DNA from: UBA5069 sp964560495
Lineage (GTDB): Bacteria; Chloroflexota; Anaerolineae; Caldilineales; Caldilineaceae
Length of the DNA stretch: 64,000 nucleotides
NCBI GenBank assembly: GCA_964560495.1
Contig: CAZLMM010000008.1
Location: 62,001 to 126,000, forward strand
Direction of reading: 5' to 3'
Part shown: piece after piece, positions 9,074-17,151 of the stretch
Position numbering within the stretch: the stretch's first letter is position 1
How the letters are laid out: every line of letters begins with the position of its first letter
The notes under the pieces: model-generated
The model's database searches: none
What the model saw: the letters and a program-made list of their open reading frames with translations, nothing else
Told to the model about the DNA's origin: nothing
Made by a program: the position numbers and the translations under genes

Positions 9074-10120
9074 GTGGCTGCGCGTCGCGCTTTTACAGAC
9101 AAGATTGTCACGATAGAACGCTTCATACTTGACCAGCAATCCGACTATCCCGAGGCGACGGGAACGCTCACCAATGTTCTCTATGACATGGCGTTGGCGG
9201 CCAAGCTAATCGCCAGCCATACAAGCCGGGCTGGGCTTGCTGAGATCTTGGGCAGCGCAGGCGTTACAAATATACAGGGTGAAGAAGTGCAAAAGCTTGA
9301 TGAATATGCAGAACGCACCATCTATCGCCTCAATGACCACACGGGGCGTCTGGCGGCCATGGCGTCGGAAGAAGATGACGAGTTCATCCCCATCCCAGCA
9401 CATCGCGCTCCGGGGAAGTACGTACTGGTCTACGACCCCTTGGATGGTTCTTCCAACATCGACTACAACGTCAGCGTCGGCACCATCTTTGGCATTCACC
9501 GGCGCAAGTCGGCGGAGGGACCGGGCGTCTTGGAGGATTGTCTTCAGCCAGGACGCAACCTTGTTGCAGCCGGATACATCATTTATGGCTCAAGCACGAT
9601 GATGGTCTACTCGACGGGAAAAGGCGTTCATGGCTTCACGCTTGACCCCAGGGTGGGCGAGTTCCTGCTGTCCCACCCCAATATCAAGCTGCCGGCGCAG
9701 CCCAAATACTACAGCGTCAACCAGGGCAATCAGCGGTTATGGTCGCCAGGAGTGCAGATGTATACAGAGTGGCTACAGGGTGGCTTTGACAATCAACGAG
9801 CGCTTTCTTTGCGTTACGTTGGCTCGCTGGTGGCCGATTTTCATCGCAACCTGTTGGCCGGTGGTGTCTTTTATTATCCGGTCGACTATAAGGATGTGAG
9901 TAAAGCGTCAGGTAAGTTGCGCCTGTTGTACGAGGCGGCGCCGCTTAGCTTTTTGGTCGAACAGGCGGGTGGCTATGCCAGCGACGGGCGTCGATCCATT
10001 CTCGACATTCAACCAACCAGCCTTCATCAACGCACGCCACTCTTCATTGGCGACCGGAATCTTGTGCAAAAAGCCGATGAATTCATCCGCCTCTACGACT
10101 CCATCCAAGAGGGGAAGTAA
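9074..10120 (+). CDS. fbp: Fructose-1,6-bisphosphatase, class I
   Basis: 348 residues, normal for class I FBPase. It hydrolyses fructose 1,6-bisphosphate to fructose 6-phosphate in gluconeogenesis (cytosol, Mg-dependent). The metal-binding signature YDPLDGSSNIDYNVSVG (about residues 117-133) is complete, with SEEDDE about 20 residues earlier supplying further acidic ligands. The start is GTG at 9074 with GAGGAGA 5 nt upstream. It lies 30 nt after the third glycoside hydrolase, so it may be cotranscribed, and it shares the neighbourhood with pgl and glk. Confidence 0.96.
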   Translation: MAARRAFTDKIVTIERFILDQQSDYPEATGTLTNVLYDMALAAKLIASHTSRAGLAEILGSAGVTNIQGEEVQKLDEYAERTIYRLNDHTGRLAAMASEEDDEFIPIPAHRAPGKYVLVYDPLDGSSNIDYNVSVGTIFGIHRRKSAEGPGVLEDCLQPGRNLVAAGYIIYGSSTMMVYSTGKGVHGFTLDPRVGEFLLSHPNIKLPAQPKYYSVNQGNQRLWSPGVQMYTEWLQGGFDNQRALSLRYVGSLVADFHRNLLAGGVFYYPVDYKDVSKASGKLRLLYEAAPLSFLVEQAGGYASDGRRSILDIQPTSLHQRTPLFIGDRNLVQKADEFIRLYDSIQEGK

Positions 10121-10150
10121 CCTGCATTCAATTCGCACAAGACAAAAGGA

Positions 10151-10166
10151 TGTTTCACGTGAAACA
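10151..10166. promoter_or_regulatory. parS: parS centromere site (ParB binding)
   Basis: TGTTTCACGTGAAACA is a perfect 16-bp palindrome identical to the bacterial parS consensus; two more flanking bases extend the symmetry to 18 bp. It lies in the 62-bp gap between fbp and the convergent crp-type gene. In other bacteria such sites cluster near the replication origin and nucleate ParB-CTP loading. Confidence 0.93.
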
Positions 10167-10182
10167 TTCCGAAAGTCCCATC

Positions 10183-10911
10183 CTAGATTTCGGCTTCGCT
10201 TTCAAGCCGCTCCCGATCCAGGATGATAATGCGATGGCGATCCAGTTCGATGATCCCGTCTGATGACAGGCCGCGTAAGGCTCGCCCCAACACCTCTCGC
10301 ACGGTGCCCAGGTGGTTCGCCATTTCTTCCTGGGTCATCAGATGTGTGAGCTGGCCGCTCTCGTGAGACTTGGCTTGTTCCAGGAGCAGGCGAGCCAGCC
10401 GCCCCCGTACATTGCGCATGGCGAGATCTTGTACGACCCCCACCAGATAGCGTGTGCGCCGGGCGATGCTTTCCAGCAAGGCCCAGGCCAGATCCGCGTG
10501 ATCGTGCGCCAGTTGTTGCAGATCTGTGCGCGAGACACAGCGCACGATGCTATCCACCACTGCAATCGCTGTGGCCGGATTGGCGCCGCCGTCCAACGCT
10601 GCCACGTCATTGAAGGTGTCGCCTGGATGAAATGTATGCAGAATGTGTTCGCGTCCGTCTTTGGAGAAGCGACAAACCTTGATGACGCCTTCCTCGACGA
10701 CAAACAGCCCAGACGCCGGCTCGCTTTCGAGAAAGATCACTTGCCCGGTGCTGCACTCTATGCGGCGACTCCTGCCTGCGAGCGCCTGCAATGTGGCTGT
10801 GGGCAGGTGTTCGAGATAAGGAACCTTTTGCCACACTTCAAGCCCGGGAAAGACTGCGGCTCTCTGACTGTTGTTCAGAGACGTGCGTTGTACGCTTGAG
10901 CGTGAATCCAT
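10183..10911 (-). CDS. Crp/Fnr-family transcriptional regulator
   Basis: 242 residues. N-terminal cyclic-nucleotide-type beta barrel (about 30-150; GQVIFLESEPASGLFVVEEG and FHPGDTFND) followed by a dimerisation helix and a C-terminal winged helix (HLMTQEEMANHLGTVREVLG, about 185-205, is the helix-turn-helix). Cys residues do not form the FNR iron-sulfur pattern, so the effector is probably a nucleotide, redox state or another small ligand. ATG preceded by AAAGG. It faces fbp and diverges from pgl, so it could control sugar genes; that is inference only. Confidence 0.9.
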   Translation of the reverse strand: MDSRSSVQRTSLNNSQRAAVFPGLEVWQKVPYLEHLPTATLQALAGRSRRIECSTGQVIFLESEPASGLFVVEEGVIKVCRFSKDGREHILHTFHPGDTFNDVAALDGGANPATAIAVVDSIVRCVSRTDLQQLAHDHADLAWALLESIARRTRYLVGVVQDLAMRNVRGRLARLLLEQAKSHESGQLTHLMTQEEMANHLGTVREVLGRALRGLSSDGIIELDRHRIIILDRERLESEAEI

Positions 10912-11260
10912 CTCGGCCTTTTTGTCCGTGGTAATGCAATAGGTCCGTATGTGATGGGGAGGGCAGAATAGACATACAGATTCGCATACACAATTGTATC
11001 AAGTTACGCGCAGCTTTCCAAACAGGCCACATGCCCCGATAGGTCGCAGCGAAGCATGAAGATCTCTGCCTTCTTCTGGTTTTTCTGTGGTGGATAGCCC
11101 GGATTTCAGCTGCCGCCAATGCTGTCGTCTCCCCCAGAGAAGAAGGCATGTAAGGGAAGACCTGCCAGGCGGCATGTCTTCCACGCACTGAACAGGCGAT
11201 TTCAAAATGACAAAGATGCATCTCTCTGGTACACTTCGTGGCGACTCAGGGGCAGAAATG
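10912..11260. other. Divergent intergenic region, crp-type gene / pgl
   Basis: About 350 bp between divergent genes, so it should hold both promoters. A strong hairpin is visible at 11155-11182 (GGAAGAC and TGCC paired with GGCA and GTCTTCC, one mismatch, 4-nt loop); it has no U-tract and could be an operator or leader structure. No promoter is clear enough to call. Confidence 0.4.
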
Positions 11261-12025
11261 ATGACACAACGCCAGCTACATATCGCCACGGCGATCCATG
11301 CTTTGCAGGAGAATGCGGCCGACTTTGTCGTCAATGTCGCAACGCGCTCGATCTCCGCACGCGGGCGTTTCACTGTGGCTTTTTCCGGCGGCTCTCTGCC
11401 CGGCCTGCTCTGTCCACCTTTGTTGGCCGATCCTCTGATCAGACAGATCGATTGGGCCAGATGGCAAATCTTCTTTGCCGATGAACGCTGCGTCCCACTC
11501 GATGACCCGGAGAGCAACTACTATCTGCTGCGCCAACATCTGCTTGCCCGTGCGCAAATTCCAACCACAAACATTTTTCCAGCCTGTACCGACCTTTCAC
11601 CGGGAAAGATGGCCGATGAGTATACGGAAACGCTGCGCCAGGAACTAGGGCAGGCCGATGCCAGACGTCCTGTCTTTGACCTGATTTTGCTTGGCATGGG
11701 ACCAGACGGCCATACGGCATCGCTTTTTCCCCATCATCCCCTGCTTCATGAGGAAGAGCGGTGGGTCGCCGCCATTTTCGATGCACCCAAGCCTCCGCCA
11801 CAGCGCATCACGCTCACCCTGCCCGTGATCAACCATGCCCGGTATGTTGCATTTGTTGTCGCTGGCGCGAACAAGGCGGAAGCTGTCGCCTCTAGCCTTC
11901 GGCCCCCATTCCCCCTGGCCTTGACGCCGGCAGGGATGGTGCAGCCTGTTACTGGCGAGCTTCACTGGTTTCTGGATCATGATGCGGCGCAGCAGATCGA
12001 TGAAACAATCCAAAAGACGACGTAG
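11261..12025 (+). CDS. pgl: 6-phosphogluconolactonase
   Basis: About 254 residues, usual for the DevB/NagB-like lactonase family. It hydrolyses 6-phosphogluconolactone in the oxidative pentose phosphate pathway (cytosol). Visible motifs are FSGGSLPGLL near residue 40, ADERCVPLDDPESNY, and the family signature LLGMGPDGHTASLFP. ATG codons at 11258 and 11261 both follow AGGGG; the longer frame to 11207 starts with weak sequence. It is followed by glucokinase 71 nt downstream in the same direction, giving glucose entry and pentose phosphate steps together. Confidence 0.93.
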   Translation: MTQRQLHIATAIHALQENAADFVVNVATRSISARGRFTVAFSGGSLPGLLCPPLLADPLIRQIDWARWQIFFADERCVPLDDPESNYYLLRQHLLARAQIPTTNIFPACTDLSPGKMADEYTETLRQELGQADARRPVFDLILLGMGPDGHTASLFPHHPLLHEEERWVAAIFDAPKPPPQRITLTLPVINHARYVAFVVAGANKAEAVASSLRPPFPLALTPAGMVQPVTGELHWFLDHDAAQQIDETIQKTT

Positions 12026-12096
12026 CGCTCAACCGGGCCATAAAACTGAGTACAGTTCTTCTCCCCTTTTCACACAATTCACACACACAAGGATGT

Positions 12097-13101
12097 ATGC
12101 CGATGGCACTTTTACTCGCAGGCGATATTGGTGGCACAAAGACGAGTCTTGCCCTGATCAGCCCGGAACGTGGCCCCTTTGACCCCATTGTTGAAGCCAC
12201 ATTTCCAAGCAAAGACTACCCAAATCTGGAGACATTAGTCCTCAAGTTTCTGACGCAAACAGGCGAACGGGTGGAACGGGCCGCGTTTGGCGTGGCTGGC
12301 CCTGTGGTCAACGGTCAGGTGGCAGCCACGAATCTGCCATGGCGTATGAGCGAACGAGAGCTTGAACACGCCTTACAGATCGAGTCGGTCCATTTGCTCA
12401 ACGATCTCTTGGCGATTGCACATGCTGTGCCCCATTTGCAGGCGCGCGACCTCTTCACTCTCAATCACGGCGCGCTGGTGGAGCACGGCGCCATCGCTGT
12501 GGTAGCGCCGGGTACGGGGCTGGGTGAGGCCTACCTGGTGTGGGACGGTCAGCGCTATCTGGCGCAGCCTTCTGAAGGCGGCCATGCAGATTTTGCTCCG
12601 CTGGATGAATTGCAGCTGGGGCTGCTGCGTTATCTCTTGCAGCGCTTCAATCATGTCAGTTATGAGCTTGTCTGTTCTGGTATGGGGCTGCCCAACCTCT
12701 ATCGCTATCTACGCGACACCAACCAGGCGCCAGAGCCGGATTGGCTGCGTGACGAACTGGCTGCTTCTGCCGATATGACAGCCACCATTGTCAACGCGGC
12801 GCTGCGAGATGAGCCGCCCAGCGCGCTCTGCGCCAGGACGCTGGAAATGTTCGTAGCGATCCTGGGGGCGGAAGCGGGCAACATGGCCCTCAAGGTGCTG
12901 GCGACTGGCGGTGTTTTCATCGGCGGCGGCATTCCGCCGCGCATCCTGAACGCGCTGCAACACGAGTCTTTCTTGCGGGCGTTTCGTAACAAAGGGCGCT
13001 TTGGCGTGGCCATGGAGCGTATGCCTGTTCACGTCATTCTCAACTCCAAAGCTGCGCTGTTGGGTGCCGCTTTTGAAGGGCTAAGCCAGTTCCCTGCCTG
13101 A
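12097..13101 (+). CDS. glk: Glucokinase (bacterial Glk type)
   Basis: 334 residues. It phosphorylates glucose with ATP to glucose 6-phosphate. The N-terminal ATP-binding loop LAGDIGGTKTSLAL, the glucose-binding stretch ATNLPW, APGTGLGEAYL, SEGGHADFAP and the C-terminal GGVFIGGGIPPRI all match the Glk family (rather than the ROK zinc-motif branch; no CxCGxxGC is seen). Start at ATG 12097 with AAGG just upstream. Likely cotranscribed with pgl. Confidence 0.93.
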   Translation: MPMALLLAGDIGGTKTSLALISPERGPFDPIVEATFPSKDYPNLETLVLKFLTQTGERVERAAFGVAGPVVNGQVAATNLPWRMSERELEHALQIESVHLLNDLLAIAHAVPHLQARDLFTLNHGALVEHGAIAVVAPGTGLGEAYLVWDGQRYLAQPSEGGHADFAPLDELQLGLLRYLLQRFNHVSYELVCSGMGLPNLYRYLRDTNQAPEPDWLRDELAASADMTATIVNAALRDEPPSALCARTLEMFVAILGAEAGNMALKVLATGGVFIGGGIPPRILNALQHESFLRAFRNKGRFGVAMERMPVHVILNSKAALLGAAFEGLSQFPA

Positions 13102-13234
13102 TCGAGAAAGAGACTTTTGGGGATTTCTGAGCATTGGCTTGATAATCTGGAGTGCGTCAACCGTGCAGACACGAGGTGTTGTGTCCATACCTCGTCCCCC
13201 GAAATACCGAGAAGATATGTTTCCGAGAGCAAAG

Positions 13235-13266
13235 ACGACGCCGCCAAATTCTGGCGGCGTCGTTTT
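13235..13266. terminator. Bidirectional intrinsic terminator
   Basis: Perfect 12-bp stem ACGACGCCGCCA / TGGCGGCGTCGT around a 5-nt loop, followed by TTT on the plus strand and preceded by AAAG (CTTT on the minus strand). It sits between convergent glk and hsp20. Confidence 0.85.
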
Positions 13267-13327
13267 CGTTGATGGTTTGGGGGACAGTTGCTGTCCAGAT
13301 CGACTGTGCGCGACTTGTCGACGCGTC

Positions 13328-13786
13328 TTACCGGGCCAGCACCTTGATCTGCTTGGGCTTGACGGCTTCGACCTTGGGCGCCCGCAGGGTCAACACACCG
13401 TGCTCAAAGGTGGCCTCGATAGCCTCGGCGTTCACCGGCACGTTGAAGGTGATGCGTCGTTCGAAGCCGCCATGATAAAGCTCACGCTTGATGAACTGCA
13501 CATTCTCGGGCAGCGACTGGAAGCGACCGCGAATGGCCAACTCATCGTTCTCGAAGGTGATCTCGACATCTTCCGGGTTGACGCCAGGCAAATATGCCAT
13601 GAGCACGAACTCCTCATCGGTGGCCCAAGCGTCCACAGGCAAGCGAGTTACTGTTGACTGACCGTTGATGCTGCCGCCGCTGCGCGCATAGTCATAAGCG
13701 CGCGGGTCGCGGTCAACCATGCGGTTCAGGGCGTCAGCCATGCTGACGAAATCGCGCACCAGGTTGTTGTAGGTGTTGACTTGCAT
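13328..13786 (-). CDS. Small heat-shock protein, Hsp20/alpha-crystallin family
   Basis: 152 residues. ATP-independent holdase chaperone. The alpha-crystallin domain covers about residues 45-140 (PVDAWATDEEFVLMAYLPGV; DVEITFENDELAIRGRF; HGVLTLRAPK), with the conserved GVL motif near the end; the C-terminal IKVLAR tail resembles the IxV-type anchor. Start ATG 13786 follows AAAGGAG by 9 nt, making the upstream extension to 13861 unlikely. No CIRCE element is seen upstream. Confidence 0.93.
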   Translation of the reverse strand: MQVNTYNNLVRDFVSMADALNRMVDRDPRAYDYARSGGSINGQSTVTRLPVDAWATDEEFVLMAYLPGVNPEDVEITFENDELAIRGRFQSLPENVQFIKRELYHGGFERRITFNVPVNAEAIEATFEHGVLTLRAPKVEAVKPKQIKVLAR

Positions 13787-13995
13787 GATAGTTTTCTCCT
13801 TTTGACGAACTCTTGCGATTCTTTTTGACTTTGTGTTGAAGCGATTCGTGTCTTGCATCAATGCTCATTAGTCTAGCCCGGGCGCGTTAGACGGGCGCAG
13901 GCGCACTGTTACTGTCTGGTTTGCGCTTCGTCAGAAATGTGCTAGCGACTGGCCTGTCTCTTGCCTTCATCGCCATGCAAGCGCGCTCCCTGCGA

Positions 13996-14025
13996 TTGGG
14001 TGTTGCCAATCCACTGCTTTATACT
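13996..14025 (+). promoter_or_regulatory. Candidate promoter of the GDP-sugar operon
   Basis: TTGGGT (13996-14001), 18-nt spacer, TATACT (14020-14025), about 70 nt before the rmd-like start. It makes the ORF extension back to 13921 unlikely. Confidence 0.5.
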
Positions 14026-14040
14026 GTTTTGGGCAGACCG

Positions 14041-14085
14041 TCTTTCCGTAAACTGTCTTTCGGTAAACCATCTTTCTGGTTTCTG
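14041..14085 (+). repeat. Three tandem 15-bp repeats in the 5' leader
   Basis: Units TCTTTCCGTAAACTG, TCTTTCGGTAAACCA and TCTTTCTGGTTTCTG lie between the promoter and the start codon of the rmd-like gene. The first two differ at three positions and the third is more diverged. Confidence 0.75.
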
Positions 14086-14091
14086 ACACTC

Positions 14092-15048
14092 ATGCGTGTA
14101 CTTCTCACCGGCGCCGCAGGATTCGCAGGCAGCCACCTGGCCGAGTATTTGATTCGTGAAACGGACGTGGATCTCTACGCCGTCATCCACCGCCATGACC
14201 GCCGTATCCAGCATATCCTGGGGCGATTGCATGTGCAGCGCGGCGACCTACGCAACGCCTTGTGGGTCAGTGAAGTCGTCCAGGCCGTGCAGCCTGACGT
14301 GACGCTGCACCTGGCGGCGTGGAGCGATGTGGGCGGCAGTTGGCGGCAGCCCTGGACAACTTACGAACTCAACATTCAATGCCAGCTCAACTTGTTGGAG
14401 GCGCTACGCCGCTGGCGTCCCACATGTCGCACGCTGATCACCACTTCCAACGAAGTCTATGGACTGGTGCAGCCCGACGACCTGCCCATTGACGAGGAAA
14501 CATCCTTTCGTCCCAACAGCCCCTACGGCGTGAGCAAAGTGACCCAGGACATGATGGCGCTTCAATACTGGCATAGCCACCGCCTGCCCACTGTGCGGGC
14601 GCGCGCGTTCAACCATATCGGACCCGATCAGGCCGACGATTTCGCCGCCAGCGCCTTTGCACGCCAGATCGCCGAGATCGAGGCTGGGTTGCGCCCGCCT
14701 GTGGTGCGCGTGGGCAATCTGGATGCGCAGCGCGACTTCACCGACGTGCGTGACATCGTGCGCGCCTACTGGCTTTTGGCGCTGAAGGGCCTCCCCGGTG
14801 ACGTTTACAACGTGGGCAGCGGGACGGCGCGGCCCGTGCGTTGGCTGCTTGACACTCTGCTCGGGTTCACGACACACCGCATCGAGATCGAGGTCGACCC
14901 CGTGCGGATGCGACCCAGCGACGTGCCGTTGAGCGTGTGCGACAATCGTAAGCTGATGGACGCCACAGATTGGCGTCTCCAAATTCGACTGGAAGATTCC
15001 CTGCGCGCCATGTTGGATGTGTGGCGCGCCAACTTATTACAGAAATAG
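14092..15048 (+). CDS. NAD-dependent sugar epimerase/reductase, probably GDP-4-keto-6-deoxymannose reductase (Rmd-like)
   Basis: 318 residues, short-chain dehydrogenase (extended SDR) fold. N-terminal Rossmann motif TGAAGFAGSHL; active-site TTSNEVYG and YGVSK (Tyr/Lys of the YxxxK pair); RARAFNHIGPDQ and GNLDAQRDFTDVRDIVRAY are typical of Rmd/Gmd relatives. It lies 16 nt before gmd, so the pair most simply converts GDP-mannose to GDP-rhamnose or a related GDP-deoxyhexose for surface glycans. Start at ATG 14092 because the upstream frame contains promoter and repeats. The exact stereochemistry of the product cannot be read from sequence. Confidence 0.82.
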   Translation: MRVLLTGAAGFAGSHLAEYLIRETDVDLYAVIHRHDRRIQHILGRLHVQRGDLRNALWVSEVVQAVQPDVTLHLAAWSDVGGSWRQPWTTYELNIQCQLNLLEALRRWRPTCRTLITTSNEVYGLVQPDDLPIDEETSFRPNSPYGVSKVTQDMMALQYWHSHRLPTVRARAFNHIGPDQADDFAASAFARQIAEIEAGLRPPVVRVGNLDAQRDFTDVRDIVRAYWLLALKGLPGDVYNVGSGTARPVRWLLDTLLGFTTHRIEIEVDPVRMRPSDVPLSVCDNRKLMDATDWRLQIRLEDSLRAMLDVWRANLLQK

Positions 15049-15064
15049 AGAGGAACGAACGACA

Positions 15065-16042
15065 ATGCCGACTGCACTCATCACCGGCGTGACCGGGCAG
15101 GATGGCAGCTATCTGGCCGAATGGTTGCTCAAATGCGGCTACCGGGTGGTGGGCATGGTGCGTCGCACCAGCACCATCAACTTCAGCCGTCTGGAACACA
15201 TCCAGAATCATATCGAGATCACTCAGGGCGACTTGCTGGACCAGATGAGCCTCATCGGCATCTTGCAAGAAGTGCGACCCGATGAAGTCTACAACCTGGC
15301 CGCGCAGAGTTTTGTGCCTACCAGCTTCACACAGCCAGTGCTCACCGGCGAGTTTACCGCGTTGGGGGTGACGCGCGTGCTTGAAGCCGTCCGCATCGTC
15401 GATCCCAAGATTCGTTTTTACCAGGCCAGCAGCAGCGAAATGTTCGGCAAGGTCGTGGAGGTGCCACAAAGAGAGAGCACGCCCTTCTACCCACGCAGCC
15501 CATATGGCGTCGCAAAAGTCTACGGCCATTGGATCACTGTCAATTATCGTGAGAGCTACAACATTTTTGGCTGTTCGGGCATCCTCTTCAACCATGAAAG
15601 CCCACGCCGCGGCCTGGAATTTGTCACCCACAAGATTACCCATGGCGCAGTCAAGATCAAGCTGGGCATGACCAACGAACTGCACCTGGGCAACCTTGAA
15701 TCGCGCCGGGACTGGGGCTTCGCCGGCGATTACGTGCGCGCCATGTGGCTCATGTTGCAGCAAGACCGCCCCGACGACTATGTCATTGCCACGGGCGAGA
15801 CCCACAGCGTCCAGGAATTCGTGGAAGAAGCCTTCGGCTATCTCGATCTGGACTGGCGCGAGTATGTGGTGCAAGACCCCAAGTTCTATCGTCCGGCAGA
15901 GGTGGACCTATTGGTGGGCGACGCTTCTAAGGCGGGGCGGCAGCTTGGTTGGGAGCCAACAGTGGATTTCCGACAGCTCGTGCGTTTGATGGTGGACGCC
16001 GACATGGAGGCGATCACCACGGGTGGGCCGATCATGCGGTGA
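15065..16042 (+). CDS. gmd: GDP-mannose 4,6-dehydratase
   Basis: 325 residues. Converts GDP-D-mannose to GDP-4-keto-6-deoxy-D-mannose. The N-terminus TALITGVTGQDGSYLAEWLL is the classic Gmd start with GxxGxxG; MVRRTSTINFSRL, the active-site ASSSEMFG and SPYGVAKVYG (YxxxK), and FNHESPRRGLEFVTHKIT are all family hallmarks. ATG 15065 is preceded by GAGAGGA. Second gene of the GDP-deoxysugar pair. Confidence 0.95.
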   Translation: MPTALITGVTGQDGSYLAEWLLKCGYRVVGMVRRTSTINFSRLEHIQNHIEITQGDLLDQMSLIGILQEVRPDEVYNLAAQSFVPTSFTQPVLTGEFTALGVTRVLEAVRIVDPKIRFYQASSSEMFGKVVEVPQRESTPFYPRSPYGVAKVYGHWITVNYRESYNIFGCSGILFNHESPRRGLEFVTHKITHGAVKIKLGMTNELHLGNLESRRDWGFAGDYVRAMWLMLQQDRPDDYVIATGETHSVQEFVEEAFGYLDLDWREYVVQDPKFYRPAEVDLLVGDASKAGRQLGWEPTVDFRQLVRLMVDADMEAITTGGPIMR

Positions 16043-16087
16043 GGGCAAGAGGAGTTTTGACGGATTGAGGTTTTGGGGGAAGGTGCG

Positions 16088-16858
16088 ATGCCGGTTTTCG
16101 ATTTTGGCGGGCAGAGGGTTTTCTTTACGTTCCATCGCGAGGCGACCAGCGCGGGTGATAGCCGTCCGTCCCTGGTGTTGATCCACGGCGTGGGCGGGTC
16201 GCACTTGCACTGGCCGCCTTTGCTGCGCCGACTTGATGGGGTGGATGTCTACGCCTTTGACCTGCCCGGCCACGGGCGTTCGGCGGGGCGCAGCTTCACC
16301 TCAGTCGAGCAGTACACGGCGCTTATCGCCGCCTGGGCGGAGAGCCTGGGCTTGTCCAACTTTGTGCTGGCGGGTCACTCCCTGGGCAGCGCTATCGCCC
16401 TGGATGTGAGCCTGACCCACCCGCGCCTGCTGGCCGGGCTTGTGTTGGTAGGCGCCAGTTCACGCCTGCCTGTCAGCCCGGCTATCCTTGACGGACTGAC
16501 CGACGATTTCGTCGCCGCGACAGAGCTCATCACGCGTCTTTCCTACGCTGAAAACACGCCCGAGATTGTGCTCAAGAAACACACTGAACATCTACGCAAA
16601 GTCGATCCGCAGACCCTCATCGATGGTTTCACCGCCTGCAATGCCTTCGATGTGACCGGTCGCGTTGCCCGCGTCGCCGCGCTCACGCTCATCATCGGCG
16701 GCCAGCAAGACCGTATGACGCCGCCAAAGCAGAGTCAGCGTCTCCATCAGGCCATCTCCGGCAGCGCGCTCCATCTCCTCGACTGCGGCCACATGATCCC
16801 CATCGAGCGCCCACAAGAGACCACCCGGTTGATCGCGACGTTCATCGAAGATGTGTAG
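16088..16858 (+). CDS. Alpha/beta-fold hydrolase
   Basis: 256 residues. Oxyanion region HGVGGSHLHW, nucleophile elbow GHSLGSA (Ser near residue 100), late acid in IIGGQQDRM and catalytic His in DCGHMIPIERP give a complete triad. Substrate is not predictable; esterase or peptidase-type hydrolases of this kind are common. ATG 16088 is preceded by GGGGGAAGG. Downstream of gmd by 45 nt on the same strand, possibly one transcript. Confidence 0.85.
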   Translation: MPVFDFGGQRVFFTFHREATSAGDSRPSLVLIHGVGGSHLHWPPLLRRLDGVDVYAFDLPGHGRSAGRSFTSVEQYTALIAAWAESLGLSNFVLAGHSLGSAIALDVSLTHPRLLAGLVLVGASSRLPVSPAILDGLTDDFVAATELITRLSYAENTPEIVLKKHTEHLRKVDPQTLIDGFTACNAFDVTGRVARVAALTLIIGGQQDRMTPPKQSQRLHQAISGSALHLLDCGHMIPIERPQETTRLIATFIEDV

Positions 16859-16982
16859 ACAAACCCACGCGTAGGCGTTGCGCTATCCGGCGCAGCCAAA
16901 ATGGTGTTTGACGCAAAACGCTGCGGACTGTATCATTGGCCGCCCGTGATGTGATTTGACAGACGCCGGATTTGAGGGAATT

Positions 16983-17047
16983 GCTGATTTCTGGATTTCG
17001 AACTCATACTCGCCCACAATCTTCCAGCTTCCTGGAAGATTGTGGGC
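16983..17047 (+). repeat. Dispersed hairpin repeat family 2, copy 1
   Basis: CTGATTTCT...GAACTCATACTCGC followed by a perfect 15-bp stem CCCACAATCTTCCAG / CTGGAAGATTGTGGG with a 4-nt loop. A close relative lies at 25580-25650. It lies between convergent genes and may also help termination, although no U-tract follows. The rest of 16859-17151 shows nothing else. Confidence 0.8.
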
Positions 17048-17151
17048 CAACATAAGGTCATCATCCAGAAAGCAGTAAGCAGCGTTCAAAGCAGTTGTCC
17101 CGCATGCGCAATGGCCGGTTGGCGCACCGACTCTGCTCGTTGGAAACATAT

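Noticed and set aside
14867..15874. Minus-strand ORF of 335 codons across rmd and gmd
   Set aside because: Spans the junction of two recognised genes on the other strand; shadow.
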